This document shows, piece after piece, positions 39,899 to 49,250 of a stretch of DNA of 64,000 nucleotides. How positions within the stretch are numbered: position 1 is the stretch's first letter; the number at the start of each line of letters is the position of its first letter. Source of the DNA: CAVUOA01 sp963742955 (lineage in GTDB: Bacteria > Bacteroidota > Ignavibacteria > Tepidaquicellales > OLB5). Made by a program: the position numbers and the translations under genes. The notes under the pieces were generated by a model. It was not told the origin of the DNA, searched no databases, and worked only from the letters and a program-made list of their open reading frames with translations. Where the stretch lies: positions 310,001-374,000 of the forward strand of contig CAVUOA010000009.1 of NCBI GenBank assembly GCA_963742955.1. The letters are read 5' to 3'.

Positions 39899-40409
39899 AT
39901 GAAGGATTTATTAAAATTCATTTTGCCAGTTTTATTTCTGTTTCTTGCCGGAAGCAGCTTACAGGCACAGGATGAAGCAATGATAAAAATGGGTATCAAT
40001 AAAGTTTATGAAATGTTCAGCTCGGGAGATATGACACATTTAGGCGATTACGTTGATGATAATTTCATTGACCATTCGCCATTCCCCGGCCAGAAACCGG
40101 GACTTGCCGGCTTAAAAGATGCATTTCGAAATGATGAGAAAAGCATACCCGGATATGAAGTTTACAGTAAACGATATTATTGTTAACAGTTCCAATGATA
40201 AAGCAGCAGTTCTTTTTACGTTTACCGGAACAAACAAAGGTGAGATGATGGGTATGAAGCCTACAGGAAAAGCAATTAATGTTCAGGGGATTGATTACCT
40301 GTATTTCAACAAAGAAGGTAAAGCTACCGAACATTGGGGATATATGGATACCGATGCAATGATGCAGCAATTGGGTGTAATGCCAGGACAAGATAAGAAT
40401 GATAAGTAG
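39899..40409 (+). pseudogene. Exported SnoaL-like (ester cyclase) domain protein, one frameshift
   Basis: Starts after AGGAGG with a cleavable signal peptide (L-F-L-F-L-A-G-S-S-L-Q-A-Q). The body is a SnoaL-like NTF2-fold domain: V-D-D-N-F-I-D-H-S-P, later F-T-V-N-D-I-I-V and T-E-H-W-G-Y-M-D. An extra base near 40126 splits it; removing the C gives L-K-D-A-F-E-M-M-R-K-A-Y-P-D. Family members include polyketide cyclases and many proteins of unknown role; a periplasmic function is likely but unspecified. Confidence 0.75.
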
Positions 40410-40482
40410 AAAATCAGATATTATTAAGTAAAAGGGATTCTATTTGTAATTGGGGAGAGGAAGGATAGAATCCCTTTACTTT

Positions 40483-41265
40483 TTAATTCTTTACTACAAA
40501 ATAAGGCTTGCCGGAATATGGATTCGCAATCTTTTCCATATCAATATCAAAAACATTCTTCACAACCTCTTTATTTATTTTTTCCGGCGAATCATAAATG
40601 TTTTCGACCACACCGTTTTTCATAAAAATAATTTTATCTGCATAAGCAATCGCTAAATTCAAATCATGCAATATTGCAATCACAAGAATATTTGATTCGG
40701 TGTATTTTCTGGCCGTATGCAGAATGAAATGCTGGTAATGCAAATCAAGCTGTGATACAGGTTCATCGAGGAACAGAATTTTAGGTTCGGTTTTTTCATC
40801 CTGCCATATCTGCGCCAATACTCTTGCCATTTGAACTTTTTGGGCTTCTCCTCTCGATAATGTATCGTAATCTCTTTCTTTTAAGCCTGATGCGCCCAAT
40901 AATTCCAGGCTTTTATCGGTAATTAATAAATCTTCAATCCCCGGCTCGCTGCTGAAATGAGGATAGCGTCCCATCAATACAAGTTCGGAAACAGATATTG
41001 GAAAGGTTATTTCGTAGTGCTGAGAAAGCACTGCTCTTATTTTAGCAAGCTCAATTTCTTTGTATTTTTCGATTTTCATATCTGCTAAAGTAACTTCACC
41101 TTCAGAAGCTTTTAAGCTTCCTGCAAGAATTTTCATCAATGTTGATTTACCTGCGCTGTTTTGTCCCATTATTACAATAAACTCACCATTTCCGAATTCC
41201 AGTGAAATGTTTTTAACAGGTTTTTTTTTTCCGATTCTGAATGTGAGGTTTTTTGCTTTAAGCAA
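40483..41265 (-). CDS. ABC transporter ATP-binding protein, HmuV/BtuD type
   Basis: ATPase for heme, cobalamin or siderophore import. About 260 residues from the TTG at 41265, which has AAAGGAGG six bases upstream. Walker A is G-Q-N-S-A-G-K-S-T, the signature is L-S-R-G-E-A-Q, Walker B is I-L-F-L-D-E-P-V-S, and the switch is L-H-D-L-N-L. A longer frame up to 41466 exists but wrongly fuses the end of the permease to the ATPase through a frame error. The start overlaps the permease stop by eight bases. HmuV-type length and the neighbouring HmuT-like lipoprotein favour heme. Confidence 0.85.
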   Translation of the reverse strand: MLKAKNLTFRIGKKKPVKNISLEFGNGEFIVIMGQNSAGKSTLMKILAGSLKASEGEVTLADMKIEKYKEIELAKIRAVLSQHYEITFPISVSELVLMGRYPHFSSEPGIEDLLITDKSLELLGASGLKERDYDTLSRGEAQKVQMARVLAQIWQDEKTEPKILFLDEPVSQLDLHYQHFILHTARKYTESNILVIAILHDLNLAIAYADKIIFMKNGVVENIYDSPEKINKEVVKNVFDIDMEKIANPYSGKPYFVVKN

Positions 41266-42327
41266 TGAAACCTCCTTTGCTCTGTGATTTCCTGTTCTTA
41301 TAAAGCAGCGAGAGGAAAACAGGAGCCAGACGAATGCAGTTATAATGCCTATCGGCATTTCTGCGGGAGCAATTATTACTCTTGCAAGCATGTCTGCTGT
41401 TATCATAACAATTGCGCCAAGCAATGCTGAACCTGTAATAAGGTATCTGTTATCTGAACCTTTCATAAGGCGTAGAAGGTGGGGGACTGTTAATACAACA
41501 AAGCTTATTACTCAGACCATTGATGTTGCTACTGAAACCATAACGGTATTTATAATTATGAGCTGGATTTTCATTCTTTCGATATTATATCCCAGATATG
41601 AGGCTTCATCTTCGCCAAGCTGAAGCGCATTGAGCTGTTTTGAAAATCTGAGCGCAAACAGGAAGCAAATAATTGTTGAAATAGAAACGATTATAACAGA
41701 TTTCCATTCGGCTCCGGAAAATGTCCCCAGGTTCCAGAACGTTATTGAGCGAGCCTGTGGGTCACGTGCTATGTAAGATAAAAAACCCGTACCACTCGCT
41801 GCCATTGCATTTACAGCAATACCGGCGAGAATCATTGGGAACGTTAACTTTTTTATAATAGGAGGAAAATTTATAAACGATTAAAGTTGCAATCAGCGCG
41901 CCGGTAAAAGCTGAAACTGGCAATAATAAATCACCTGCAAACGTTATCTCTTCAAATAATGTGCTTTTCCAGAATACAAATACTAACGAAGCACGGAGTG
42001 CTGCCCCCGCTGATGTACACACAAGTCCCGGTTCTACAATCGGATTTCTGAAAAGCGACTGCATTAATGCACCTGAAACTGATAAAGCCGCACTACAATA
42101 AAACACATAAATGTTCGGGGCAGCCTAATTTGAAAAAACAATCCCTCAATCACAGGGTTGATAGTTCCGTAAGGTTTCTTTCCTGTAGCGTCAAGAAAAA
42201 AATGAAATATCTGGTTATACGATATATTTACAGCCCCGACACGCGTGGAAAGTATAATTAGGACCAGCAGCAGTAAAGCTAAACACAAATAGATAGTTTT
42301 ATATTTAACAGAATGGAATAATTTCAT
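41258..42327 (-). pseudogene. FecCD-family permease (HmuU/BtuC-like), disrupted
   Basis: Inner-membrane permease of a metal-chelate importer. The pieces in order: N-terminal helix and IRLPRTFMCFIV; A-A-L-S-V-S-G-A-L-M-Q-S-L-F-R-N-P, the cytoplasmic gating motif; MILAGIAVNAMAASGTGFLSY; then V-P-H-L-L-R-L-M-K and the C-terminal helices ending at 41258. Breaks: a probable lost base near 42090, an extra base near 41850, an in-frame TGA at 41512-41514 where glycine is conserved, and a lost base near 41325. Every break is in otherwise well-conserved sequence. It lies between the lipoprotein and ATPase genes of the same system. Confidence 0.8.
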
Positions 42328-42330
42328 TAT

Positions 42331-43209
42331 TTATTTATGAATTAAATCCATAAGTTTCATAACGTTCTCTCCTGTTCTGGGACCTAAGTAAATCAAATAG
42401 TGCTCTTCAATTCTGTAAATCTTATAGTTCTTTGCAGCAGGCGTTATTGATAATCTCGGCAGTTCTGCGAATTTTTCTTCACTGCCTGCCTGGTCAAAGC
42501 CAAAATCTGTAGCCAGTATCACATCAGGCTGAGATTTGGCAATAACTTCCGCGCTTAAGAGCTTAAAATTTGAGGTATAGGCAGCATTTACACCTCCAGC
42601 GCAGATAATCATTGAGTTCTGATTGCCTTTATTGCCCATAACAAAGTAATTGTTAGAGGCTCTCCCATAGTGTATTATAAGCACTTTAGGCTTGGTGGTA
42701 TATGATTTAAGTTTTTCCTGCGCTGCAGCCATATCACTGTCAAGCTTTTTGCACAGCTCTTCTCCTTTTGCTTCTACATGGAATTCCTTAGCCACATCCA
42801 TTATAAGCATCTTTGTGCTGTCTATTGTGGGGGTAGCTCTGAACTGTTTTAATGGTATTCCGACTTCAGTAAGCTGTTTTACAACATTATCAGGACCTAT
42901 TGCTGCATCGGTCCCGCCGTTATAGTAAACAACTGTTGGATTAAGAGAGATGATACCTTCTGCGCTGAGCATTCTGTGATAGCCTACAGTTGTAATGTTC
43001 TTTGTCTCCGGCGGATAGGTGCTTGATAAATCAACACCGACAATTTTATCTCCCTGACCGAGAGCAAAAAGTATTTCGGTAAGCTGTTTTGAAACACATA
43101 CAATCCTGATATCTTTATTTTCTGCATCATTTTGTTTTTTCGAAAATCTTCCGCATGATGAAAATATTATTAACGGAACAGCAATAAATAGGATAAATTT
43201 AATTTTCAT
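42331..43209 (-). CDS. Periplasmic heme/cobalamin-binding lipoprotein (HmuT/BtuF-like)
   Basis: 292 residues with a lipoprotein signal (I-I-F-S-S-C). The body follows the BtuF-like fold: V-S-K-Q-L-T-E-I-L-F-A-L-G near the start, V-G-V-D-L-S-S-T-Y-P-P, a central helix, and L-I-I-H-Y-G-R-A-S-N-N-Y-F-V-M-G, a segment that resembles heme-binding HmuT proteins. It is clean of frame errors although both neighbours are broken. Four bases separate it from the permease. It would pass ligand from the TonB receptor to the permease. Confidence 0.85.
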   Translation of the reverse strand: MKIKFILFIAVPLIIFSSCGRFSKKQNDAENKDIRIVCVSKQLTEILFALGQGDKIVGVDLSSTYPPETKNITTVGYHRMLSAEGIISLNPTVVYYNGGTDAAIGPDNVVKQLTEVGIPLKQFRATPTIDSTKMLIMDVAKEFHVEAKGEELCKKLDSDMAAAQEKLKSYTTKPKVLIIHYGRASNNYFVMGNKGNQNSMIICAGGVNAAYTSNFKLLSAEVIAKSQPDVILATDFGFDQAGSEEKFAELPRLSITPAAKNYKIYRIEEHYLIYLGPRTGENVMKLMDLIHK

Positions 43210-43284
43210 TTGTTAAATAAAATAAGACACGACCCGGAAATAATGCTTATCATTCCGGGCCATGACATTATTGGAAAATGAGGT

Positions 43285-45593
43285 TTATTTGAAATTGTAG
43301 CTTAATGTTGCTCCGCATAGAAATTAATTTCATTTGGACCTGAAATGTAGAACCTTTGGTCATTCACATTAAGAAACAACTCTGTTGGATATCTCTGACC
43401 AGTTATATTGTTTGCACCGCCGTAAACTTCAAGATTTAATTTTTTGGCAATGGTTCTGCGAATGCTCAGCCTTGAGTTTAGAAGACCGTAAGCTTCAGCA
43501 GTGTGTGAGTTATCAAACGTAAGGGGAATCTTATCTGTGTAGGCGTAAGTAACATTAAGATAAACTCCGGGAACTGATATTATATCAAGTCCAATATTGA
43601 TAACATTAGGCGCAACGCCCGGAACCTTTAATCCGGTATAATCTTTTGTTGTTGAATCGTTATTATTATTGCTCTTGAAATCAACGTTTTCATCATCGGT
43701 AAAGGTATACGTAATAAACGGCCTAACAAGAGAAATGATTTTCGATTTTTCAGGAACGAAAGCATAAACAAGCTTTGCTTCTACGCCTTTGTATCTTACT
43801 TTTCCCGCGTTAGTTGTAATTGAGTAAGAGGGGTTTCCGTTTGCGGCTGCAAAGTTCTGTGTAACCAGCTTATCTTTTACATCTATAAAATATCTGGCTA
43901 CTTCATAGCTTAATGCATTTTTTAGCAGGCTTCCTTTTGAACGGACTTCTATGCTTGTTGCATTTTCAGGTTTTAAATCAAGATTAACCTTTCCAAGCTG
44001 AGTCATTAATACCTGGCTGGTTGACGGGGGAGTGAAGCCTGTGCTGAAACTTCCGTAAACGGAAAACATTCCGTTAATAACCTGGTTAATTGCAACGCGG
44101 GGAGTTATTACTGGGTCAAACCTTCTGTAACTCGTTGCATTCTTATGTGAAGAAGACTGAGCAATTAAATCCTGCACGTCATACTCAAGGAAATTAACGC
44201 TCGTACCGGCTGTGAGCAGTGTATTTTTTGTTATGTTTATATCTGCCTGACCGAATACGTTATAAGAAAGAGGTTTTATTTCCTGGTTGCCTCTGATGCT
44301 TCAGAGTACGTTGTTGGTTAGCGTATAAGAATCGGCAAAGTTAAGATTCTCAAGAAATTCACCGCCGAAAGTAAAACTTGTTTTTACCTTTCCAAAGGTA
44401 GGGGTAACAACAAAAGTAGTTCTTACGCGAAATTGCTGTAATTGTTTAATGTTAAATTTGCCGCAAAGGCTATCTTTAACAAAGAAACCGATAGAAATTC
44501 TATTTTGAGGATAATAATTGAAAATCATAGTGTTAAGTTTAGTGAAACTCGACATGCTCTTTCCTTTTTATGTGAGCGTCATTTTTTACATAGTTGGTAT
44601 CTGCAGTGTGCGATTCGTTGTAGAATCCCAGGCTGTCAAGCTCTCAGGCAAGAGCGTTGTATACATTTGAATAATTAACGAAGAATGTAATCGTATTCTG
44701 CCTGTCAAGGAAAAGGCTTCCGTTAATAAAAGCAAAGTCTTAATTGGTTTAGTTAAAGTACATGAAACCTTTTGCCTGCTGGTGTCCGTAGTTGACAAAT
44801 AAATTCAGCTTTTCATTTCCTATCGAAAGGCCGGTGTTGGTTCTGAAAAGACAGTATGAACCCCCAAGTCCTCAGAGTATAACATTTGTTCCCCATGGAG
44901 CTTTTGCAGATTTCATGTTTATTACGCCTCAGATGTTTGCTCCGTATATAGTTGATGAAGGTCCTTTGATTACTTCAACGAGACTGAGATTTGTATAGTC
45001 AACTTCGTCAAGTGAAGTTGTTGCATCCGCATCGGTTAAAGCTATATCATTGTAATATGCTTTGTACCCGTTGCCGTTGAAGTTTGTCAAAAATCCGTAA
45101 CCGCGGATTCCGAGCAGAACGCCGGAGCAGAGGTTTCTGAATTCCATTTTTACGCCGGGTATAAGATTCATTGTGTACTGAATATTCATTCCCATATCCC
45201 TGTTGATATCTCCTTCGAAAGAAAACCAATGCTCCCCGGAGTTTCTATATTTTTTTTGTTATTTAATGTACCTTCAACCTGTATAACACTTGTGGAAAGG
45301 TTGGTAGGTTAAAGTCCCACAATTAAATCAGTCCCTGTACTTGATACAGTCATTTCTTTCTTTTCATAGCCGATAGCTTTAAACGTTACATTGTTCTTTT
45401 CATTTTTGGTCTGCAGTGTGAACACGCCGTCATCATCGGTTGTAGTGCCTTCATGGGTTGCAGTAATAGTAATTGCCGCACCCGGAATCGGCTGGTTATT
45501 TTGCAAGTCTTTTACGATGCCCTTTAATGTATTCTGGGCATTTGCATTATAATATATACAGAATAATGCAATGACTAATATAAATTTTTTCAT
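43285..45593 (-). pseudogene. TonB-dependent outer-membrane receptor, heavily disrupted
   Basis: Gate protein for heme, cobalamin or siderophore import. It starts with a signal peptide and a CarboxypepD_reg-like domain (L-K-G-I-V-K-D-L-Q-N-N-Q-P-I-P-G-A), then a plug domain (V-E-V-I-K-G-P-S-S-T-I-Y-G) and barrel strands to the true end F-K at 43285. Interruptions: TAA at 45309, 44749 and 44740; TGA at 44929, 44872, 44644 and 44301; frame changes near 45205, 44565 and 43303. All four TGA codons sit where glycine fits and become GGA if CAG on the plus strand is read as CCG. The stretch between them stays in frame for hundreds of bases, unlike a randomly decaying gene. Confidence 0.8.
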
Positions 45594-45697
45594 AATTAAA
45601 TTTATTATTTAGCAATTAAATTTTTAAAACAAGGGTAAGCGGAAATAATACGGATTATTTCCGCAGCCCTTTTGGAATATGAAATAAGTTTTAACTG

Positions 45698-46237
45698 CTA
45701 AATAATCTCGGGAGGGGGTGTTTCAATATCCAGCTTTATGGAAAGCAGGTTTTCGGTTGAATGATATAATTTGTTTAAATTGATTATAGGAGGGAAAACA
45801 TCTTTAATATTTCTGTGCGGTAAATATTTGCTGATTGAAACTTTTCCGTTTACATCTGATTTTTTCTGAGGCGCCTGGCTATCGGGTAAGTTATCGTTTA
45901 TATGATTGACCAGGCTTTTGTTGATTCTCTCTTCTTTTGAATCATTAATGCAATAGTAATATATATATCCGTCATGGATTTCGCTTCTTTCGATATCATA
46001 CATATCTCCTTTGTAAGAAAACTCATCATCATTTGTAGGATGGAACTCTCTATAGTTAAATACTCCGTTGCTATACCTAAATTTCAAAAAATATGCGTTA
46101 ATCTGTCTATCTGTGTTATAAGTATGCTTCTCTATACCAGAGAGTGAGTCTGCAATAATCCAAGGTAAGCAAAATGAAAACGAAAGGATGTTGTAAAATA
46201 TCAATCACAGCAGTGTAACAGATATAATTTTTTTCAT
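45698..46237 (-). CDS. Exported hypothetical protein with an in-frame TGA in the signal peptide
   Basis: About 180 residues upstream of the TonB receptor. From ATG 46237 the sequence reads M-K-K-I-I-S-V-T-L-L, then TGA (46205-46207), then a hydrophobic stretch (L-I-F-Y-N-I-L-S-F-S-F), so the stop interrupts what looks like a signal peptide. The standard open frame begins after it at 46204. The mature part is polar with many Tyr, Asp and Asn and ends P-P-P-E-I-I. No family recognised; possibly a partner of the uptake system. Confidence 0.5.
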
Positions 46238-46492
46238 TAAAACCTTGCATAATAATTTTATTTATGGAAAAATGCAAGTGTGATAAGTTTTGAGAAATAA
46301 AAATGGTTTGTCTCAAGGAACATGTTTCAGGGTATGCGCCACATTTCTACTTTTGTAATTAAGGCGAAGGTAGGAATAAGGTTTAAGAATATTTTATTCT
46401 AAAATTTTTGAGGGGAAGTGTTGATGTGCTGAATAGATTTCTGCTTTAATATCTGTATGTATTAGAAGTGTAGACTTGAAGAAGGTAGGCGC

Positions 46493-47874
46493 TCAGGACT
46501 TATTTCTATAACTAATCTTTCTCGGTACAGTAAACTGTCTAATCCCGTCAACTGAGCCTATATATCCAAATCCGCTTTGTTTAATACCAACCCAAGGTGT
46601 TCCGCTTGCGGATGCTAAGCCCTGGTTAACGCCAATCATGCCGGATTCTACTTTACGCGCTGCTTCAAGTCCCTTTTTCCTGTTCTTAGTCCATACTGTC
46701 GCGCCGAGTCCGTAGGGTGTATCATTAGCAAGCCGTATAGCTTCATCAGTGCTTTTAACTTTCTGTATGCAGACAACCGGCCCGAATGTTTCATCACGCA
46801 TTATTCTGTGTTTATGGCTGAAGATTTGTAAGCAGAGTAGGTTCAAAATAAAATCCTTTGTTGATTTTTAACTGCTTTTCCGCCAATAATCAGCTTTGCT
46901 CCGTGTTTAACTGCATCATTGACCTGTTCAATAACGTTTTGGCGGATTTCCTCGCTTACCATCGGTCCCATTTGCGCGTTTTCATCATATCCCGAACCGT
47001 ATTTGAAATTACGCACGCCTTCTGCAACAAGAGTTGTAAACTTATCAGCTATTTTCTCATGCACATAGATTCGTTCGACTGAAACGCACACCTGTCCGGA
47101 ATTACGCAGTGAACCGTTAACAGCAAAATGAGCGGCTTGAGCCAAATCGGCATCATCGAGAACAATCATGGGGTCTTTGCCTCCGAGCTCAAGCACAATG
47201 CGGTTGAGTTTCCTGCTGGAGGCATTCATAATCTTCTTTCCAACTGCCTGTGAGCCAACAAAGGCAACCATATCAATATCAGCGTGAATCAGCTCATTAC
47301 CAACTTCATCAGCACCCTGCAGTAGGTTTATAACTCCCTCAGGCAAGTGCTTTTTGAATATTTTATATATAGCTTCACCTGTAAGAGGCACATATTCCGA
47401 AGGCTTAAAAATAACGGTATTTCCGGCTATTAGAGCAGGGGAGAGGAGAGTTTCCGGCATACTTACGGGGAAATTCCACGGTGTTATAACAGCGCAAACT
47501 CCTATTGGAGTGCGGTGAAGCTCGGTAACAAGGTTTTCTTCCTTAAAATGTTCAACTTTCAGAGCTTCTTTAGCCTGTTCAATGGTTTCCCTTATGCCGT
47601 AAGCAACGGCGTGAGTTTCACCAACAGCTGATTTATACAGCTTGCCCATTTCATCGGTTATAATTTTGCCGATTCTTTCCTTTTCCTTTATGAAATCTTT
47701 AGCGCAAGCTTCAAGCCGTTTACTTCTTTCCTTTAAAGACAGTTTGCTCCATTCAGGTAAAGTTTTTTTTGCATTCTTTACAGCGTTGTGAACTTCTGTT
47801 TTTGATGAGCATTTAATGCGCTTAATCAGCTTACCGGTTGCGGGATTGATATCGTTAATGTATTTGAGTTCCAT
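46493..47874 (-). pseudogene. Second aldehyde dehydrogenase (succinate-semialdehyde-dehydrogenase-like), frame broken twice
   Basis: About 460 residues once repaired. The N-terminus (I-N-D-I-N-P-A-T-G-K-L-I) and P-W-N-F-P-V-S-M-P-E are followed by E-L-G-G-K-D-P-M-I-V with the general-base Glu and N-S-G-Q-V-C-V-S-V-E-R with the catalytic Cys. Extra bases near 46888 (in an A-run) and 46811 break the frame; repair gives N-K-G-F-Y-F-E-P-T-L-L-T-N, then H-R-I-M-R-D-E-T-F-G-P-V-V. It differs clearly from the ALDH at 26.5 kb. The C-terminal G-T-P-W-V-G-I-K-Q-S-G-F-G-Y is typical of SSADH-like enzymes. Confidence 0.82.
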
Positions 47875-47997
47875 GTGATATTTAAAAATTTTTCGAATAT
47901 TTAATTTAGGAAATTAATTTCACAAATGCAGAGATTTTGATAGAGTGAAGAGATAGTTTCTCGAATGCTATTTAAACGTACGGAAACCACTCTGTGA

Positions 47998-48041
47998 GAC
48001 GTTTTTAGAGATATTTTATAGTGATATGAAAATATAACGTC
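47998..48041 (-). other. Imperfect hairpin downstream of the fabH relic
   Basis: GACGTT and ATATTTT on one side pair with AAAATAT and AACGTC on the other, with a seven-base bulge. It lies about 50 bases after the fabH stop on the minus strand. It has no T-run, so its role as a terminator is a guess. The rest of 47875-48093 holds nothing I can identify. Confidence 0.3.
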
Positions 48042-48093
48042 TTACAAACAATGTAATGAAGTATTATTATTCTCGTAATTAAGTCTATAAGGG

Positions 48094-49074
48094 TTACACG
48101 TAGCGTATAGCGATAGCGTTTTATGTGTAGTGGGAGTTAACTGTAGCAAAAACAATGATGTTATCTTTTTTTAAGAAATCTTGGCGGTGAGTTTTATGGA
48201 GTAAAATAGGTATAGTATTGTTTGAAGTATTGGTGTATTTGTTTATATTAGTGAGTACTTTAGAAAAAGGAATATGGAGGATAAGTGTAGTTTCTTTTAG
48301 AATGTTTATGTTGGGTTGATGAGGGATTATAAAATTAATGAGTGAAATATCTATATTGGTAGTTTTTAGGACTTTTTGGATTGTATGAGGGAGGACTGAA
48401 ATAGCAGTATTATAAATATATTTCTTGTTTATTAGGTAATAGTGAAGGTGTTTATCGATTGATTGGTGTGTTGTAGGTTGTTCTGAGTTTTTTGTGGGAA
48501 TTGTTAATGAGTGTTTGTAGTGTTTGTGGGTATAGAGTTTGGTAGCAATAAAAATTTAGTTATCTTTAGTATGAGTTAAAATAGCTGTGTTTGTGTGGTT
48601 ACTAAAAAAAACATAATAGGGCTTCGTGTAGTGAGTAATTTTTGAAAATGTATTAGCTGAGATTATTAGAATATTGTTATATGTGAGGGTAGAAATAAAT
48701 TGTGATGATATTGATATTGAATAGAGAAATGTTGAATATATTGTTGTTAAATTAAATGAGGTTGTATTAAATGTTTTAATTTTTTTTTGAATTATGTAGG
48801 TAGTAGAAGGAGTAATTTTATATTGAGTGGTTGTTGTAATAATAATTAAATTTATATTATTAGGGGTAAGATTTGTATTTTTAATAGTTTTAAGTGTAGT
48901 TTTTGATGTTAAATAAGATGTTGTTTTATTATTAGTAGTTATATGAAGTTTAAGGATGTAGAGTGTTTTATATATATATTTATAGGTTGTATAGATAATT
49001 GTTTTAAGATATTTATTTGTAAAAATTTTTTAAGGAATATATGAGAAGGTAAAGATGATTTTTAAGTTTTTTAT
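48094..49074 (-). pseudogene. fabH: 3-oxoacyl-ACP synthase III gene with nearly all G removed from its coding strand
   Basis: Read on the minus strand, 981 bases form one 327-codon frame with no indel. The start is ATA, as if ATG lost its G; the stop is TAA at 48094-48096. With G restored the text is plainly FabH: K-I-x-T-N-K-D-L-E near the N-terminus, P-S-T-A-C, the Cys loop, I-S-A-N-T-F-S-K-I-T, the I-I-P-H-Q-P-N-I-N-I-L motif (48305-48330), K-Y-T-N-T-S (48223-48240) and the end Y-T-W-G-A-I-A-I-R-Y-V. TGG codons now read TAA or TAT. The last eight codons before the stop keep their G. The plus strand has no C from 48658 to 49151 and about 23 C in 48118-48657. As written it cannot encode an enzyme. 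Confidence 0.85.
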
Positions 49075-49250
49075 TATTTGTAGTATATTTTATTATATTA
49101 AATGATTAATGATAAAAATATATTTTATAAAATTAATTTAAATAAGATTTTCATAAAATGTAAAGAATTATGCTTAAATCGTTAATTCCCTTAATTCTGT
49201 TTACTAAGTGATATAAAAATGTTAAATTAGAAGATATTTAAGTATAAATT

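Noticed and set aside
40483..41466. Permease-ATPase fusion protein
   Set aside because: The join lies at a frame error. The permease has its own stop at 41258 and the ATPase its own ribosome-binding site and TTG at 41265.
41512..46207. TGA read as glycine (alternative genetic code)
   Set aside because: TGA clearly ends other genes here (TldD-like gene, HNH gene, beta-CASP gene), RF2 is encoded with a TGA-based switch, and all five TGA-at-glycine sites fit one context-specific base change. TAA also occurs in the same receptor gene.
48094..49152. Diversity-generating retroelement target
   Set aside because: Such elements change adenines of a template and need a reverse transcriptase and a template repeat. 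Here G (or C on the other strand) is lost, and neither element is visible.
48094..49152. Pure cytosine deamination as the only explanation
   Set aside because: C-to-T explains many sites, but several Asp and Gly codons imply C-to-A or C-to-G on the plus strand, so deamination alone is not enough.
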